Part shown: in pieces, positions 1-12,164 of the stretch
How the letters are laid out: the number at the start of each line of letters is the position of its first letter
How positions within the stretch are numbered: position 1 is the first letter of the stretch
Assembly (NCBI GenBank): GCA_051453625.1
Contig: JBOZIK010000001.1
Coordinates: 258,545,018-258,609,017, forward strand
Length of the DNA: 64,000 nt
Reading direction: 5' to 3'
Source of the DNA: Welwitschia mirabilis
Taxonomy: Eukaryota; Gnetophyta; Gnetopsida; Welwitschiales
Program-made: the position numbers and the translations under genes
Notes under the pieces: model-generated
The model's input: the letters and a program-made list of their open reading frames with translations, nothing else
Database searches by the model: none
Told to the model about the DNA's origin: nothing

Positions 1-392
1 TCCTAGATATGAGACTCTATACTAAAGGGTCTAAGACATACATAAAGGATTTACATTAGAACTAACAAAAAAAAGGAGGAGTGAATGATGATAAAGAAGA
101 AGATAAGGGAGTAGCTAGAGGCCTTCCTTAAAACTAAGAAAGAGGATGCATCTACTAAGTCATCTTATTTTTTTCTTATTTATTCTATTTGGTATTCTTT
201 ATTTATTGATATCCTTTTTATTCTAGGTAGGGATGACTTAGATTATCTTCTTGAGAAGTTAGCATAGGCTTTTAGAAGCTTCTTAGGGTCCAACAATAAA
301 GAAAAGATAGTCTTCCTAGATGAAGATGAATAGGAGGCATAACTTCTCCTTGTAGGTTAAATTATTTTATTTCTTTGATTAACTTCTTTTGA

Positions 393-492
393 NNNNNNNN
401 NNNNNNNNNNNNNNNNNNNNNNNNNNNNNNNNNNNNNNNNNNNNNNNNNNNNNNNNNNNNNNNNNNNNNNNNNNNNNNNNNNNNNNNNNNNN
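393..492. other. assembly gap (100 N)
   Basis: A run of exactly 100 N, the usual placeholder for a scaffold gap of unknown size. The sequence before it matches the sequence before the gap at 4594, so two contigs end at the same point of the repeat. Confidence 0.99.
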
Positions 493-2139
493 TCATTTTG
501 TCTTTAATAGAACTTAGAGGCATCCTCATTGGAACAATATTCATAAGGATCTAGAAGTTTTATGTTAATCTATATTCTCTTCCCTAGGATTAGAATAGAC
601 AATAATACTTGGTTTCTAGGGTTAGTTCCTAGATCTTTTTTTCAAAAGCAACTAGAAATTAGATACCTAAAAATAAGTTTCCTCAAGGTACAACATAAGT
701 TATGAATAAGCTTAAAGTAATGGGTAATGCCTAATGAGTGTATTCTCATGAAAGAAGGGTAAATAAATACAACACAATAAAAAGAAAAAGTAAAGGTTAA
801 AAAAAGAGATAACTCACTTAAAAAGAGATATATATTCTTAGTTGTACTATGTCTTCCTATACTAGAAAAAGGTAGAGAAGGGCTTGGCTATGGAATTATT
901 TACCTAAGGATTAATCTTTCTTTAAGTGGAAAATAATATGGGATCTTGTTCACAAAAAGATATTATCTAAACTTAGGTTTTTTTATAATATTTAAGATAC
1001 ATTAAATAGAATTATTAAATTGTAAAGCAAAACCTATCTTTATTATACAAAATCATCAAAATACATACACATATACACACACTCGTTCGTACCCCTTCCA
1101 TTTGGGAGATGATTATATAGTCTTCCCCTTTTATGGGAGGAGGAAGAGGAGCCTTAGCATTACATTAGAAAATAGAATGAGAGTCTATAAATAACACAAA
1201 AAAATACATGCAAATAGGGAGAAAATTTGATGTATCTTATGGTATTTTTCACCAATGAATAAGGTGTTTTCTACTTACTGACCTGAAGTAAGAATCATTC
1301 ATTAAGTCAAGGCTAACCATCTAAGAAGTAGAAGAATGTGAAAAGATATCTCAAGTTTATGAAGAGATCAACAAGCTAGAAGAGGCATTAGGAATGAAAA
1401 GAGAACATAAATACAATCTCCCAAATATAAGAACCTAGAAGTAGTGGAGAATAGAAGATATTATTCATTTGAACTAGGAGTAGATAAAAGGGAGAAATGT
1501 AAAGGGATGTAAAGCAAGTGAATTAATGGTTTTTAATTAGAGCCTTTTGAGTAGCTCCAAATTGAAAATAACATTATAAAATAGTTATTGCAATGCTCCA
1601 TATGATTATCATCATTGATATATTATAGTCATTCACATAACCATCATCATTAGAATGGTTTCTAATGGTGCCAAAATGGATCATTCCATAAGAATAGTGA
1701 TCTTTTCTATGGTTATCAGCCCAGTACTTATTGCATGATGTGGCTAAGATCACTTAATTTTAGTACATTCTAAGGGTTTTATGAAACCTTAGAAATATTT
1801 TAAACTATGACTAAATGAATCACAGCTAAAAGGACCTAAAGAGTAGAAGATCAATTAAGAGAAACATGTAGAGATGATAAAGAATTGAGTATAGAGAGGA
1901 TAACTAGTGAGAAGGAGTTTTTGTTTATCAAAATTTAGTAGATGAAGATGAAACTAAGAAAACCGAGTTTCAAGGAATTCTAACTGCTAAAATAAGGGTC
2001 AAGAATCTAGTAGGTTTCATGCCTAGGCATTAAATACTAGATTTCGATGCTTAGAACATGGAAGTAAAGGGAATTCCACATTCAAGGCATGAAACTTGGA
2101 GGAATTTCAAACCATAGGCATGTAATTTTAATAGCAGAA

Positions 2140-2515
2140 AGGAAAGAAATGATATATATGATGTTAACATGGAGAAAAGGAGAGAGAAAAGCTAGTGAAG
2201 TTGGGAAAGAAAAAGAGAATATGGAAGAGAGGAAAAAAGTAAAAGAAATAGTAAAGGAAGAATTAGAATAAGTATAAGAATATGAAAAGAGAGGAAAGAT
2301 GACAGAGAACTAGAGGGAAAATTATAAAAAGAAAAAAAAAAGGGGGAGGGGGGGAGAGAGAAAGAAGGGAAACAATGGGAAGAGGAGAAAAGGTGAAAAT
2401 TAGAAGAAAGAAAATGTAAGAAGAAGTAAGAAGGAGAGAAAGGAAGAAGAGAAGAAACAAAGAAGAGAAAGAAAAGAAAGAAAAAAGAGGAAAAGGATCA
2501 TAATAGATTAATTTA
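2140..2515 (+). repeat. purine-rich tract, copy A
   Basis: About 375 bases that are almost all A and G on the plus strand, including a short G run near 2342-2356. The open frames on both strands here are a by-product of the skewed composition and are not counted as genes. The tract lies at the matching place in copy B, so it belongs to the repeat unit. Homopurine-homopyrimidine DNA of this kind can adopt triplex structures, but nothing here shows a function. Confidence 0.75.
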
Positions 2516-2827
2516 AATGTGAAGATTAGTGGTTACCCTATCACTTGATGTAGAAAGTGATGCGTCAAAGACTTGAGTCATATAAGATATTGCTCTCACT
2601 TGATTAGAATAATCATAAATGAAGAAGAACTTATTTACATGAAAAAACCTAAAAATTTTCATAGAGAAATTAAAATCCTAGGAGGCCTAAGGATCCTACT
2701 AAGAGGATGTTATATCAATAAGCAAAAAATTGTTCATGACCTAGGCATCGAATTGAATCATCTTCCATATCTAAGCATGCGATATAAGGAATTCCACATC
2801 TTAGGAATGAAATTATAGGGTTCTTAG

Positions 2828-2911
2828 GGTAAACTAAAGGGAGAAAAATGGGAGGGGAGTTGGGGGAAGGGTAAACTAAAGGGAGAAAAATGGGATGGAA
2901 GGTTTACGGGG
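2828..2911 (+). repeat. 42-bp direct tandem repeat
   Basis: The segment starting GGTAAACTAAAGGGAGAAAA at 2828 recurs at 2870 with nearly the same following bases, giving two tandem units of period 42. It lies just after the palindrome-bearing part of tandem copy A. Confidence 0.8.
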
Positions 2912-4593
2912 GAGGCGGCTGGTAAAGGAAGGTGGAGAAGAAAAGAATTTAAAGGTTATAAAGTGAGGAGTCCCCTGGGTTTTGGGGATCATGTAGAGGT
3001 ATAACACTTGTCCACCTTCACACATCTATGATAGAGAAAGGGAGGGAAAAATTATAAGATGTTAAATAAAAATTAGGAATAATATTTAACTAAGATTATT
3101 TTAATCATAACCAAGTGGAGAAAACTTAGGATAAGCACATATTTTGTTTTTTTAATTGGTTCTTTAAAAAACATGGAAATCCTTCCTTATTACTTAAAAA
3201 AAGGAGGAAGTTTATTTTGTAATTTACACTTAATACTTTGACTTATGGTTTTAAATTTTATAAGAACATGAACTTGTGCTATTTTTATCATGACTAGCTA
3301 ACCTAAGACTGGCTTTCAAAATAGGGTCTTGTCCTTGAGGTATAGAAGAAACACCTTTAGTTACTTCCTCTACCATAATTAGTTAATGAATTTCTTTATT
3401 TTCCTTCTTAGTAAAATTGATTTTTTTCATCCTTCTAGAGTAGGAAATGATGTAGTCCTACTATTCTTTTACCTTAGTAAGAATGATTTCCATGATTGTA
3501 CATCTCTACTATTAGCTAATACATTTTCACCTTAGAAAAGATGGCTAATGAAGTATGGGATCATTAATTACTCCTCTCTATTTGATCTAGTAATGGATAA
3601 TGAGGAGTTAGATGTAAATTGAAATAGGTCAAGCATCTATGAGCTAATCAATTTCCTCCCATCCATGTATACCTAGAGAACTCTAAAGATACTCCACATC
3701 TAAATTTGAGTGTTTGTTTAAGATATTAATAAAATGTTTGACCCACCTCCCTGTGTATTATGCTAATGTTTATCTACCTTAGCTGTCAACTAGTAAAAAC
3801 CTAAGGGAACTTTTAGAAGAGTAAAAGCATCCCGAGATCCCTACAGAGTCATTGGAGAGTGATAAAGAGATCTTGGTATATCTACTATGAGATCATATTT
3901 GATTTATGTGTCTATTTTCTTTCTTTTGCCTCCTATTCTTAGATACGAGAACTCACATTTCATACTTTATTTTTTTAAGAAAATGGATAAAGTAGTGAGT
4001 CATAAAACTTGATTTACCTTAGTGAAGTCCATATGTGATAAAGTAATAGCTATCCTAACTTACTACCAAAAGCATGTAAAGATGTGGTGTATAACATCCT
4101 TCTTCATTCAAGATATGTAGATATCATGATTTAGCAAGCTAGTAGATCAAAATCTGATGAATTTTCCTAAAGATGGAAATGGTACCTTAAGGAAAATTTC
4201 TTCCTAGATATGAGACTCTATACTAAAGGGGCTAAGACATACATAAAGGTTTTACATTAGAACTAAGAAACAAAAGGAGGAGTGAATGATGACAAAGAAG
4301 AAGATAAGGGAGTAGCTAGAGGCCTTCCTTAAAACTAAGAAATAGGATGCATCTACTAAGACATCTTATTTTTTTCTTGTTCATTCTATTTGGTATTCTT
4401 TATTTATTGATATCATTTTTATTGTAGGTAGGGATGACTTAGATTCTCTTCTTGAGAAGTTAGCATATGCTTTTAGAAGCTTCTTAGGGTTCAACAATAA
4501 AGGAAAGATAGTCTTGCTAGATGAAGATGAATAGGAGGCATAACTTCTCCTTGTAGGTTAAATTATTTTATTTCTTTGATTAACTTCTTTTGA

Positions 4594-4693
4594 NNNNNNN
4601 NNNNNNNNNNNNNNNNNNNNNNNNNNNNNNNNNNNNNNNNNNNNNNNNNNNNNNNNNNNNNNNNNNNNNNNNNNNNNNNNNNNNNNNNNNNNN
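4594..4693. other. assembly gap (100 N)
   Basis: Exactly 100 N. The contig end before it duplicates that before the gap at 393-492, consistent with assembly breaking inside a repeat. Confidence 0.99.
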
Positions 4694-6662
4694 TATTTTT
4701 CTCTAGGATTTATTTTATAGTGATTTGAAATGAAACTAACTCTAAAGACTTTTAAGTATTGAAGATGCAAAACAAAACCTACTACATACATATTTACATA
4801 TTTTTCACTTCACTCCTCATCATGCATGGGAGATGCCCAGGAGGATCTTGAAGTAATGGTGGAGCTAGAAGCCATTGTATTTATTTGGTAGTTTTCTCCC
4901 TTATAGTTCTACTAGCTTATGGATCTACTATCTAACTAGGAACTTATTATATGACGATGATGTAGCACAACTACTTTTAAGCCCTTCTTCTAGATCTAGA
5001 GAAGATGTTTTAATGTAGATTCTTTTCCCTAGGATTATAAAAGATAATAATTGTTACTTTCTAGGATGGGGCTATAGATTTGGTTTAAAGGATAGTTGGG
5101 AATTAGGTATCCAAAAATGAGTTTACTTAAGATATAGAGCAATCAAGTAATAAAGTTAGAGTGATGTGTAATGACTAGTAGGTGTATCCTCATGAAAGAA
5201 GGATTAAAAAATAAAATGAAATAAAAAGTAAAAGCTAATAATAGAAGGAAGAGAGAATTCCCTTGATAAGGTGTACATCCATTTAGTTCCCCTAAAGTAT
5301 TCCTATATTAGGAAAAGATGAAAGAGATTTTGATTATGGGACTAGATGGTTTCAATAAGTCTCCTACCTAAACTAAGTATGGAAGACAACATGAGGTTTG
5401 AATAAGAAGGCAAGATGCAACTAAGGAGTGATATTCCTATAAGAGGATAACAATATGTGTTCTTCTTTATAAAAGAATATTTTTTTTAAAAATTAGATTC
5501 TCTATTTACAATATTTGAGATACTTTAAAATATTAAAATGTAAAGTAAAAACTATATTTATTATGAAAAATTATCAAATCTCTATTTCATTTCTTTCCTT
5601 TCCCTTAATTTAAGAGATGATTATATAGTCTTCATCTTTTAAAAAAGGAGGAGGAGGAGCTATAGCATTACATTAAAAAATAAAATGATAGACTATAAAC
5701 AATTAGGAGAAATATATATAAAGTGGTAGAGCATTTGATGTATATTCTAACTTCTTCTATTAATGAAGAAGGAATTTTCTATATACTGATCTATAGTGAG
5801 AATTATTCTTAAATTGAAGATTAGTAATATATGAGGTAGATGAAGTGGGAAGAAAACCTCTAGTTCATAAAAAAATCATCAGGATAAATAATTATATAAA
5901 TAAAGAAAAGATATATAGAGGATCATATACATATGAGGACTTAAAAGCAAGAGAGACTGAAGAGATTGACCCTTTAAGATAAGACGAGAAAAAGGGTAAT
6001 GATATGAAGGATGAAAAGTAACATAATCGTGTTTAAATGAGGCCTTTCAAGTCATTACAACTTAACAATAACCTTAGTAGAATAGTGCTCATAATGCTTG
6101 ATATAATTATCATCATCAATATGCTACAGTCATTGACATGATAGTGGTTATTAGCATGGTCTCTAATGGTGATAAAAAGGATAATTGAACTAGAACAATG
6201 ATTTCCTTTCTAGTTATTAGGTTGAACCTAATATTATTATGTTATGTTAAGGGTAGGGTTACTGAAATCTAGCACATCCTAAGGGTTTAATACAACATTA
6301 GAATTATTTTAAACTCTAATTGTATGAATATAGCTAATAGGAACTTGAACATAAAAGATGAGATAAAGCAAAATATGTGGAGATGATACAAGATTGAGTG
6401 TAGAAAGGATAACTAATAGGAAGGGATTCTATATTTCCCAAAACATAATAAAGGTAGAGGGGAGTTGGGAAAACTGAGTTTTAAGGGGTTTTAGGGGCTA
6501 AATAAGGATATGAATTTAATAGCTTACATGCCTTCACATAGAAGACTACATTTTAATGCCTAGAACATGAAAGTGGAGAAAAATTTGTGTTCAAGAAATG
6601 AAAATGAGGTGAATTTCATGTCTTAGGCATGAAATTTTAACTACTACAAAGAAAATAAGGGG

Positions 6663-7010
6663 TATATAAGTTGTTAGGATGAAGATAAGAGGAGAGAAAA
6701 AGATAAGGAAGATACAAAAAATAAAGGGATGGGGAAGAGAGAAGACAGGAGGCAGAAAGAAGAGAGAAAGAGATAAAATAGGTATGGAAATAGGAAAAGC
6801 AAAGAGAAATGGTAGAAAAAATGAGAAAGAGATAAAGAGAAGGAGAAATAAAGGGGAGAGGAAGAGAGAAAATTAAGTAAGATATGGAAAGAATGGAAAA
6901 AGTGAGGAATATTAAAAATAGAGGGAATGACTAAGCGAAAGTAATAAAAAGTAATAAAAAGAAATCAGAAGAGGAAGGAAGAAAATGGAGGGGGGAAAAC
7001 AGAGATGAGA
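6663..7010 (+). repeat. purine-rich tract, copy B
   Basis: About 350 bases dominated by A and G on the plus strand, at the same relative place as 2140-2515. It contains frequent GAGA, AAGA and GGAG words and few pyrimidines. Any ORF in it is a composition artefact. Confidence 0.75.
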
Positions 7011-7470
7011 ATGATTATAAGAGATTAACTTGGATGCTAAAGTTAAAGTTCATTTTATCGCTTAATGTAAAAAGTGATGTGTCATAGACTTGATCTATCT
7101 AATGTTCTTAGCTAGTTCTTTATACTACTATAACCTAATTAGAATGATCTTGAAGGAGGAAGAACCTATTTCCATGCAAAGACATAAAGATTAAATCACT
7201 AGAGAGAATTTACGATCCTAGGAATATTAAGAGTTCTACAAAGAGGAGGTAATACTAAGAGGAAGAACATTTTCCATGTCTTAAAAATGAAATTATCTTT
7301 CATATCTTGAGCATAGAATTTAAGGAATTTCACATTTAATAAATAAAACTCTATGGTGCTTAAGGTAAAAATAAGGGTCAAGAAAGATGGCAAAGAGAAT
7401 AAGGTAAAGGATAGAAAGCTAGGAATTTCCCAGTTTTTGGAGGCCATGTCAGGGCATAATAGTTAACTCT

Positions 7471-9660
7471 AAGTTATATTGACTAGCCATCGCTTATATA
7501 AGTGTAGCTTCAATAAAATTTATTTAAAAAAAATCTCATTCTAAAAACAAGGATTCCTATTAAAAAAATACTAATGAATTTATTGAGGGTTTTGTAAAAG
7601 TAAAATTAAATATTTAAAATTAAGAGTTAATAATTAAAAATGTAATTTAATATTACCATTAACGATAATATAGATTTGATAAGAAGTCCCAATTATTTCT
7701 TATAATGAAAGGAATTATTATGTTAGATAATTCTAATGATAAAGCATGTGTTCTAATTAGTTGTACATGTAAGAGGTATTGGTGTAATAAGGTCCAATGT
7801 GGGCACATCATATGTTTTGTGTCATGGTTATCTTTAAAAGCCATTGTTTAGAAATTTATAAGCTTTAAAAACTTTATGTAATGAAAAATATTAGTATGCT
7901 TTGTAATAATTATATCCCACATGGATTAGCTAAAAGGTTTAACTCTAAACTCCTTTATTAAAACTTAATTGATGTAATGAAACTAAAAAATACTGATGCC
8001 TCTTGAAAAGAAGAATGAAAATGCTAAAGGATTTATAGTAGATCTTTCTAATTGATGTTTTCTTGATGCTTTAGCATTTTCTAATTCATTATTTTATGCC
8101 TAAAAGACTAATATAAATTTAAATTCTTCATCATTATTATTTCATTATGTTTAAATAAGATTCATTCTTCATTTCAAATCATGTTATGGTTAAATACTTC
8201 AAGATTGAAAGATTATAAAAATTAAATTTGATAAATATCATGTAATTAAATTGAAATGAAAATATATTTTAATAAATAATAAATATTTCAAGTTTTATTT
8301 AAAAGGTAGAATCTTAGATTGGTTATCTTTGAAGCTGTACGTAAATATTGAATCATTTCAAGGTGTTATTATGTCATTTCATTAAAGGAGAAAAATATTT
8401 ATGTATTTGATCAAAGATCTTAAAAGAATGATGTTTCTTAGGCTTTAAATTTACTTTTGAAGGATTTTATTTAATATAGATATAATGGGATATGAGTTAG
8501 CCTTTAAATTCACCATTAGAACTTTGTCTTAGTGTTTTTTATAGTTATTTTTTAATAGATAGATTTTTATAGATGTCTATGATACATGAAGTAGAAATAA
8601 TTTAGTCTTAAAAAAATCTTTACAAAACTTAGTTTAAATCATTAAAAGGATAAATATATTCTACTTTTAAATATAACTTTGCAGAACAAGAATTTAATTA
8701 TAGAGAACAGGGCTTTTAGAGAAGATATTTAATACATCAAAAATGTCTTTCATGAACTAAATAAATTCAAGAAAGAGATATGATATGTCAAAGATGTCTC
8801 TACTTCTTAGAGATGTCTTTCAACATCAAGGACATCTTTAAATTAAATCAACCAAAATCAATTAAGATTATTAGGATTTTGCAACCAAGAGGATCTTAAA
8901 CTATTTACTTTTAAATGATAATTAAAAATATATTTAAATGAATGATAATTTAAATCTACTTAATAATAAAAAGTGATGTTTTATTTTATTTTATACTATA
9001 CCTTTCACTTTATTAATTCATTCTTTCTAAGATATTCATGAATGATATATTTTTTCATGTATCAATTAAACCTATAATATTAGCACATGACACATGCTAG
9101 TATAGGGCCTAGTCCAAATGTTATAAAATGATGAAGTAAAGAAAGGAATATTAAAATATTAATTAAATCCAAAAAAAAGGGCAGGTCAATATTTTTGGGT
9201 TTTTAAAATCTAAAAAAGAAAATTAACAAAGAAAATTATGGGATAAAATGTAATGCAATAGGAATGATCATGCAATAATATAGAAATCAAATGTTCTCGA
9301 TGTAATTAAATAATTAGATTATTAATTTATTATTACATAAATTATTTACTATGATCTACACTAAAATCAAATTCAGTCTCTAAGAGCATTAAATTAGTAT
9401 TAACATAAAATATACAAAATATAAAGAGACATAACTTTAATAAAATACACATTTGAGTTTGTAACCACTTGCACTCAATTACATCCACTTATAAGCAATA
9501 GTTCCTCAATGGATAAAACAAATACTAATACCAAGGATAAATCCTTTCATAAGTTGATGAATTTGTTTTTCAAAATCATTAAATATCACTGGCTACTTTA
9601 ATGTAAAGAATAATGTAGAAAAGGGATATCTAAGAAGGTTTTAATAGGTTTAGATATATG
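7471..9660. other. unresolved AT-rich DNA
   Basis: No gene or recognisable transposon domain was found on either strand. Around 8720-8850 there are short imperfect repeats of a GATGTCTTT-like word. A minus-strand open stretch at 7659-7844 resembles nothing I know and looks like chance. The region is probably deeply decayed transposon DNA. Confidence 0.5.
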
Positions 9661-9662
9661 CA

Positions 9663-9730
9663 AGATGAGTGGTAGATGAGCGGTAAGTGAGTAGCGAGTT
9701 AGTAGTAAGTGAGTGATAGATGGGTAGTTA
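9663..9730 (+). repeat. short degenerate minisatellite
   Basis: Words such as GAGTGGTAGATGAG, GCGGTAAGTGAGTAG and GTAGTAAGTGAGTGATAGAT follow each other, giving a degenerate tandem repeat of about 10-14 bases. It lies in otherwise featureless AT-rich DNA. Confidence 0.6.
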
Positions 9731-10099
9731 TAATATAAATCTAGCAATAAATGAAATTATTATCCATGACTTATAGACCATCATCCACTTGCTTCATCTA
9801 GATGAGATAGAAGGATAATTACCCATTTATAACCATATACTAATACCTTATCATGTTAGTCTTTGTAAATCTTAATGGAATATGCTTGTCATCTACCTTT
9901 ATTAAGATGACTAGAGGATGCATAATCTTGGAAAACCTTTGCTAGATCCTCAAGAAACCTTTATTTAATCATTGGAGTAAGTTTGTAATTGAATTAATCC
10001 AAAACATCTCCATGACATCCCTAGTAATCATGTAAACTCTAGTAATTGATGTGAAGGTATTGACTTGAGAGCTTATCATGATATTAAAATTTATCATTA

Positions 10100-10199
10100 N
10101 NNNNNNNNNNNNNNNNNNNNNNNNNNNNNNNNNNNNNNNNNNNNNNNNNNNNNNNNNNNNNNNNNNNNNNNNNNNNNNNNNNNNNNNNNNNNNNNNNNN
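10100..10199. other. assembly gap (100 N)
   Basis: Exactly 100 N, directly before the CACTA-like subterminal repeats. It probably hides the terminal inverted repeat of that element. Confidence 0.99.
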
Positions 10200-10400
10200 G
10201 GCGTTTATCCAATAAAACACCTCAAAAACATAACCTTTTAAGGCATTTATCTAAAGAAACACCTTAAAAACAATGTAACCTTTTGAGGCATTTTATTAGA
10301 TAAACACTGCAAAAGCCTTTTGTAGCATTTTACAAACAAAGGTCGTAAAAGGCTTTTGTAGCATTTTATAAAAAAATGATGCAAAAGCTATAACTATTGA
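10200..10400. mobile_element. CACTA-like subterminal repeat region
   Basis: Several copies of an imperfect hairpin follow the gap, for example CTTTTAAGGCATTTATCTAA followed by AGAAACACCTTAAAAACA, and GCAAAAGCCTTTTGTAGCAT near 10310. Arrays of short inverted repeats like these, reading roughly AAGGCGTTTAT and its complement, are typical of the subterminal regions of plant CACTA elements, and a similar array lies at 32490-32830. The terminal CACTA bases would be in the adjacent gap, and no opposite end was found, so the element's extent is unknown. Confidence 0.5.
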
Positions 10401-10596
10401 AAAAAATTACTATAGAATGGTAAAAAAATAATAATCTATAAGCACAATGATTGCATAATGGTAAAAAATTACTATAGAAAGCACAAAATGCAAGGGTAAA
10501 AGAAAGGCTTATACAAGTGTAAAGAAAATGCAAGAATATTTTAATGTAACAAGTATAACAAAACATAAAATAATATACTTATTTCATTAATACATC

Positions 10597-10615
10597 NNNN
10601 NNNNNNNNNNNNNNN
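10597..10615. other. short gap (19 N)
   Basis: A run of 19 N inside the region after the CACTA-like repeats, probably an unresolved small stretch in the assembly. Confidence 0.99.
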
Positions 10616-10714
10616 CCATCCCTCTTTGATTCCCTATAAAATGATAACATTATTTAAGAGTAATGTAGTACAATAATGCATAAAATAGAGGAGATGCATC
10701 TCCACGGTAGCTAA

Positions 10715-11155
10715 AGAAAAAAGGATATTCATATTTAATAAGCACATAAGCTACATAACTAATTAACCTAATGTAATAGAAAACATTAAAAACTTCATAA
10801 TCTTAGAATAAAATCACTATAAGAAAGAAAAATCATACTACAACCATTAAGTGCATTTGGCTTACTTCAGGTCTCATTCTAAAGCTAACTGACAGGATAG
10901 CAAATTCCATTAGCCATAGACCAAAAAAAGGTGAAACAAAAAACATGGCCATATTTAACAAGCATAAGAGTTGCATAAGTTATCTTATGCAATACACTAT
11001 ACTAAAAACTACATAAGCTAAGAGTAAAATCACCACATGACAGAAAAGCTAGGCCATAGATATTTAATGAGTATTGCTTACTTTGATTTTAATTGCAAAG
11101 CCAAGTAAGAGTATATCATATGCCATTAAAATAATAAGTGTTTTCTTAACATGCT
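10715..11155. repeat. tandem duplication, period about 210 bp
   Basis: The segment from about 10720 to 10925 recurs at about 10945 to 11150. Shared landmarks in order are a TATTTAAT/CAAGCA box, ACTAAAAACT/CATAAGCT, AGAATAAAATCAC, a GCTTACTT box, and an ending close to CCATTA. Identity is about 70-75 percent by eye. Confidence 0.65.
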
Positions 11156-11332
11156 TCACATAAAATACCTAAAATATTCAAAGGGAGACCAGTGAAATTG
11201 ACAACATTGAATAACACATTAATGTAAGACCAACTACTCATTGAGATATAAAGTAAGACTTACAAAGAAATTCCTTATAGCTTTCCTTGGGTAAGAATTT
11301 TCATCAGATGTAATCTTCCTCCTCTCTAATCC

Positions 11333-11402
11333 CTCTAGATAATTAATAATTACCTTCCCAATATTGCTATGTATATAGTTGGTAACCTGAGACACCTGTA
11401 AG
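11333..11402 (-). pseudogene. exon-like block, unknown product
   Basis: Read on the minus strand, a pyrimidine-rich stretch ending TTCTTACAG precedes an open stretch that begins VSQVTNYIHSNIGKVIINYL and continues LEGLERRKITSDENSYPRKA before reaching a GTAAGT-like donor near 11265. This has the look of a real plant exon with splice signals. I do not recognise the protein. Other minus-strand open blocks lie at 11514-11708, 13689-14195 and 14290-14640, so they may be exons of one gene, possibly captured by the CACTA-like element. The alternative is a chance open stretch. Confidence 0.35.
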
Positions 11403-11513
11403 AAATATGAAACTCTATGTTAAAATAGCTCAGGATATTGAAACTCCATGACAATTAAGAAATAATCATGCATTATGTTTTACCCCTACAATCTACTTCA
11501 AACTATAATAATC

Positions 11514-11708
11514 TCACTCTGTCACCAAGTTGGCAAGTGTAGTTAGTCCAATTCCAAAACCTTCTAGTATGGTTTTAGGTATACTTATCATTTTAAAAAT
11601 GATAATAGTGAAAATAATATATAGCACAGAAAGTAGCATAATCATAAATGGGTGGATTCCTAAAGGAAAAATTAAATAGAAGCTATATTTTAAGCAATAT
11701 TCCTTCAT
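11514..11708 (-). pseudogene. exon-like hydrophobic open block, unknown product
   Basis: A 64-codon minus-strand open frame with a strongly hydrophobic centre (PFMIMLLSVLYIIFTIII), compatible with one membrane segment, and an ordinary-looking C-terminal part (TILEGFGIGLTTLANLVTE). It ends in a TGA. It lies between other minus-strand exon-like blocks. AT-rich DNA readily gives hydrophobic chance ORFs, so the coding status is uncertain. Confidence 0.25.
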
Positions 11709-12164
11709 AATATAATGTCAAATATTCAAAGCTATATACTAATTAATATTCCTTCATAATATGACCACAAAATTTCATGTGTATTGGAAAGTAACATTTC
11801 CATGCTCATTAAAGAACATAAAAGGGTGATTAAATGTGAAGATGAATTTAATGATTTTGGAATGTGAAGATGAAGTTAAGGGTGATTATAACTCAAGCTG
11901 ATTCTACATTATAAAAAATACACTATTAAATCTGCAATCACGTATTAAGAGAAAAGTGAAAGATGGATAGGCCATACACAGAGGGAAGAGAAGTTGTAAG
12001 CTTTAGGCTATAAAGTACCAAAGAAAGGCAAATAGATGGATGGTTGCCAGTGAAAGATCTACAAAACTAGTTAAGCATTACAGAGTGATGAGTAGGACAG
12101 TTATCATTTAGTGAGTCAAGGAATAAAAATGACATCTGCAATTTATTAATTATAAGTATGTGGG

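Larger units (their letters stand above)
1..4201. repeat. tandem unit, copy A (unidentified repeat family)
   Basis: First of two diverged head-to-tail copies. Positions 1-392 match 4202-4593 almost base for base, and about 500-3000 match about 5000-7440 at a visibly lower level. The offset is 4201 before the internal gap and about 4500 after it, because copy A lacks roughly 300 bases found in copy B just after its gap. The unit contains a short exon-like stretch (about 230-345) after a T-rich, AG-ending intron-like segment, a purine tract (2140-2515), recurring palindromes and, at 3060-4200, AT-rich DNA whose partner was not found. No reverse transcriptase, integrase or transposase could be read, so the family is unknown. 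It could be the non-coding part of a large retroelement or a long satellite-like unit. Confidence 0.7.
4202..7470. repeat. tandem unit, copy B (unidentified repeat family)
   Basis: Second copy of the unit that starts at base 1. Colinear landmarks include the block at 6039-6420 against 1541-1920, the purine tract at 6663-7010 against 2140-2515, and the block at 7040-7100 against 2525-2590. Divergence in this part is high, roughly a quarter of positions by eye, while the first 390 bases are nearly identical between copies. Homology ends near 7440-7470. No coding domain was recognised. Confidence 0.7.

Noticed and set aside
2089-2460. Charged (Lys/Glu/Arg) ORF on plus and Leu/Phe/Ser-rich ORF on minus in the purine tract
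   Set aside because: Both are direct consequences of A/G-only composition, with no domain and no matching open frame in the second copy.
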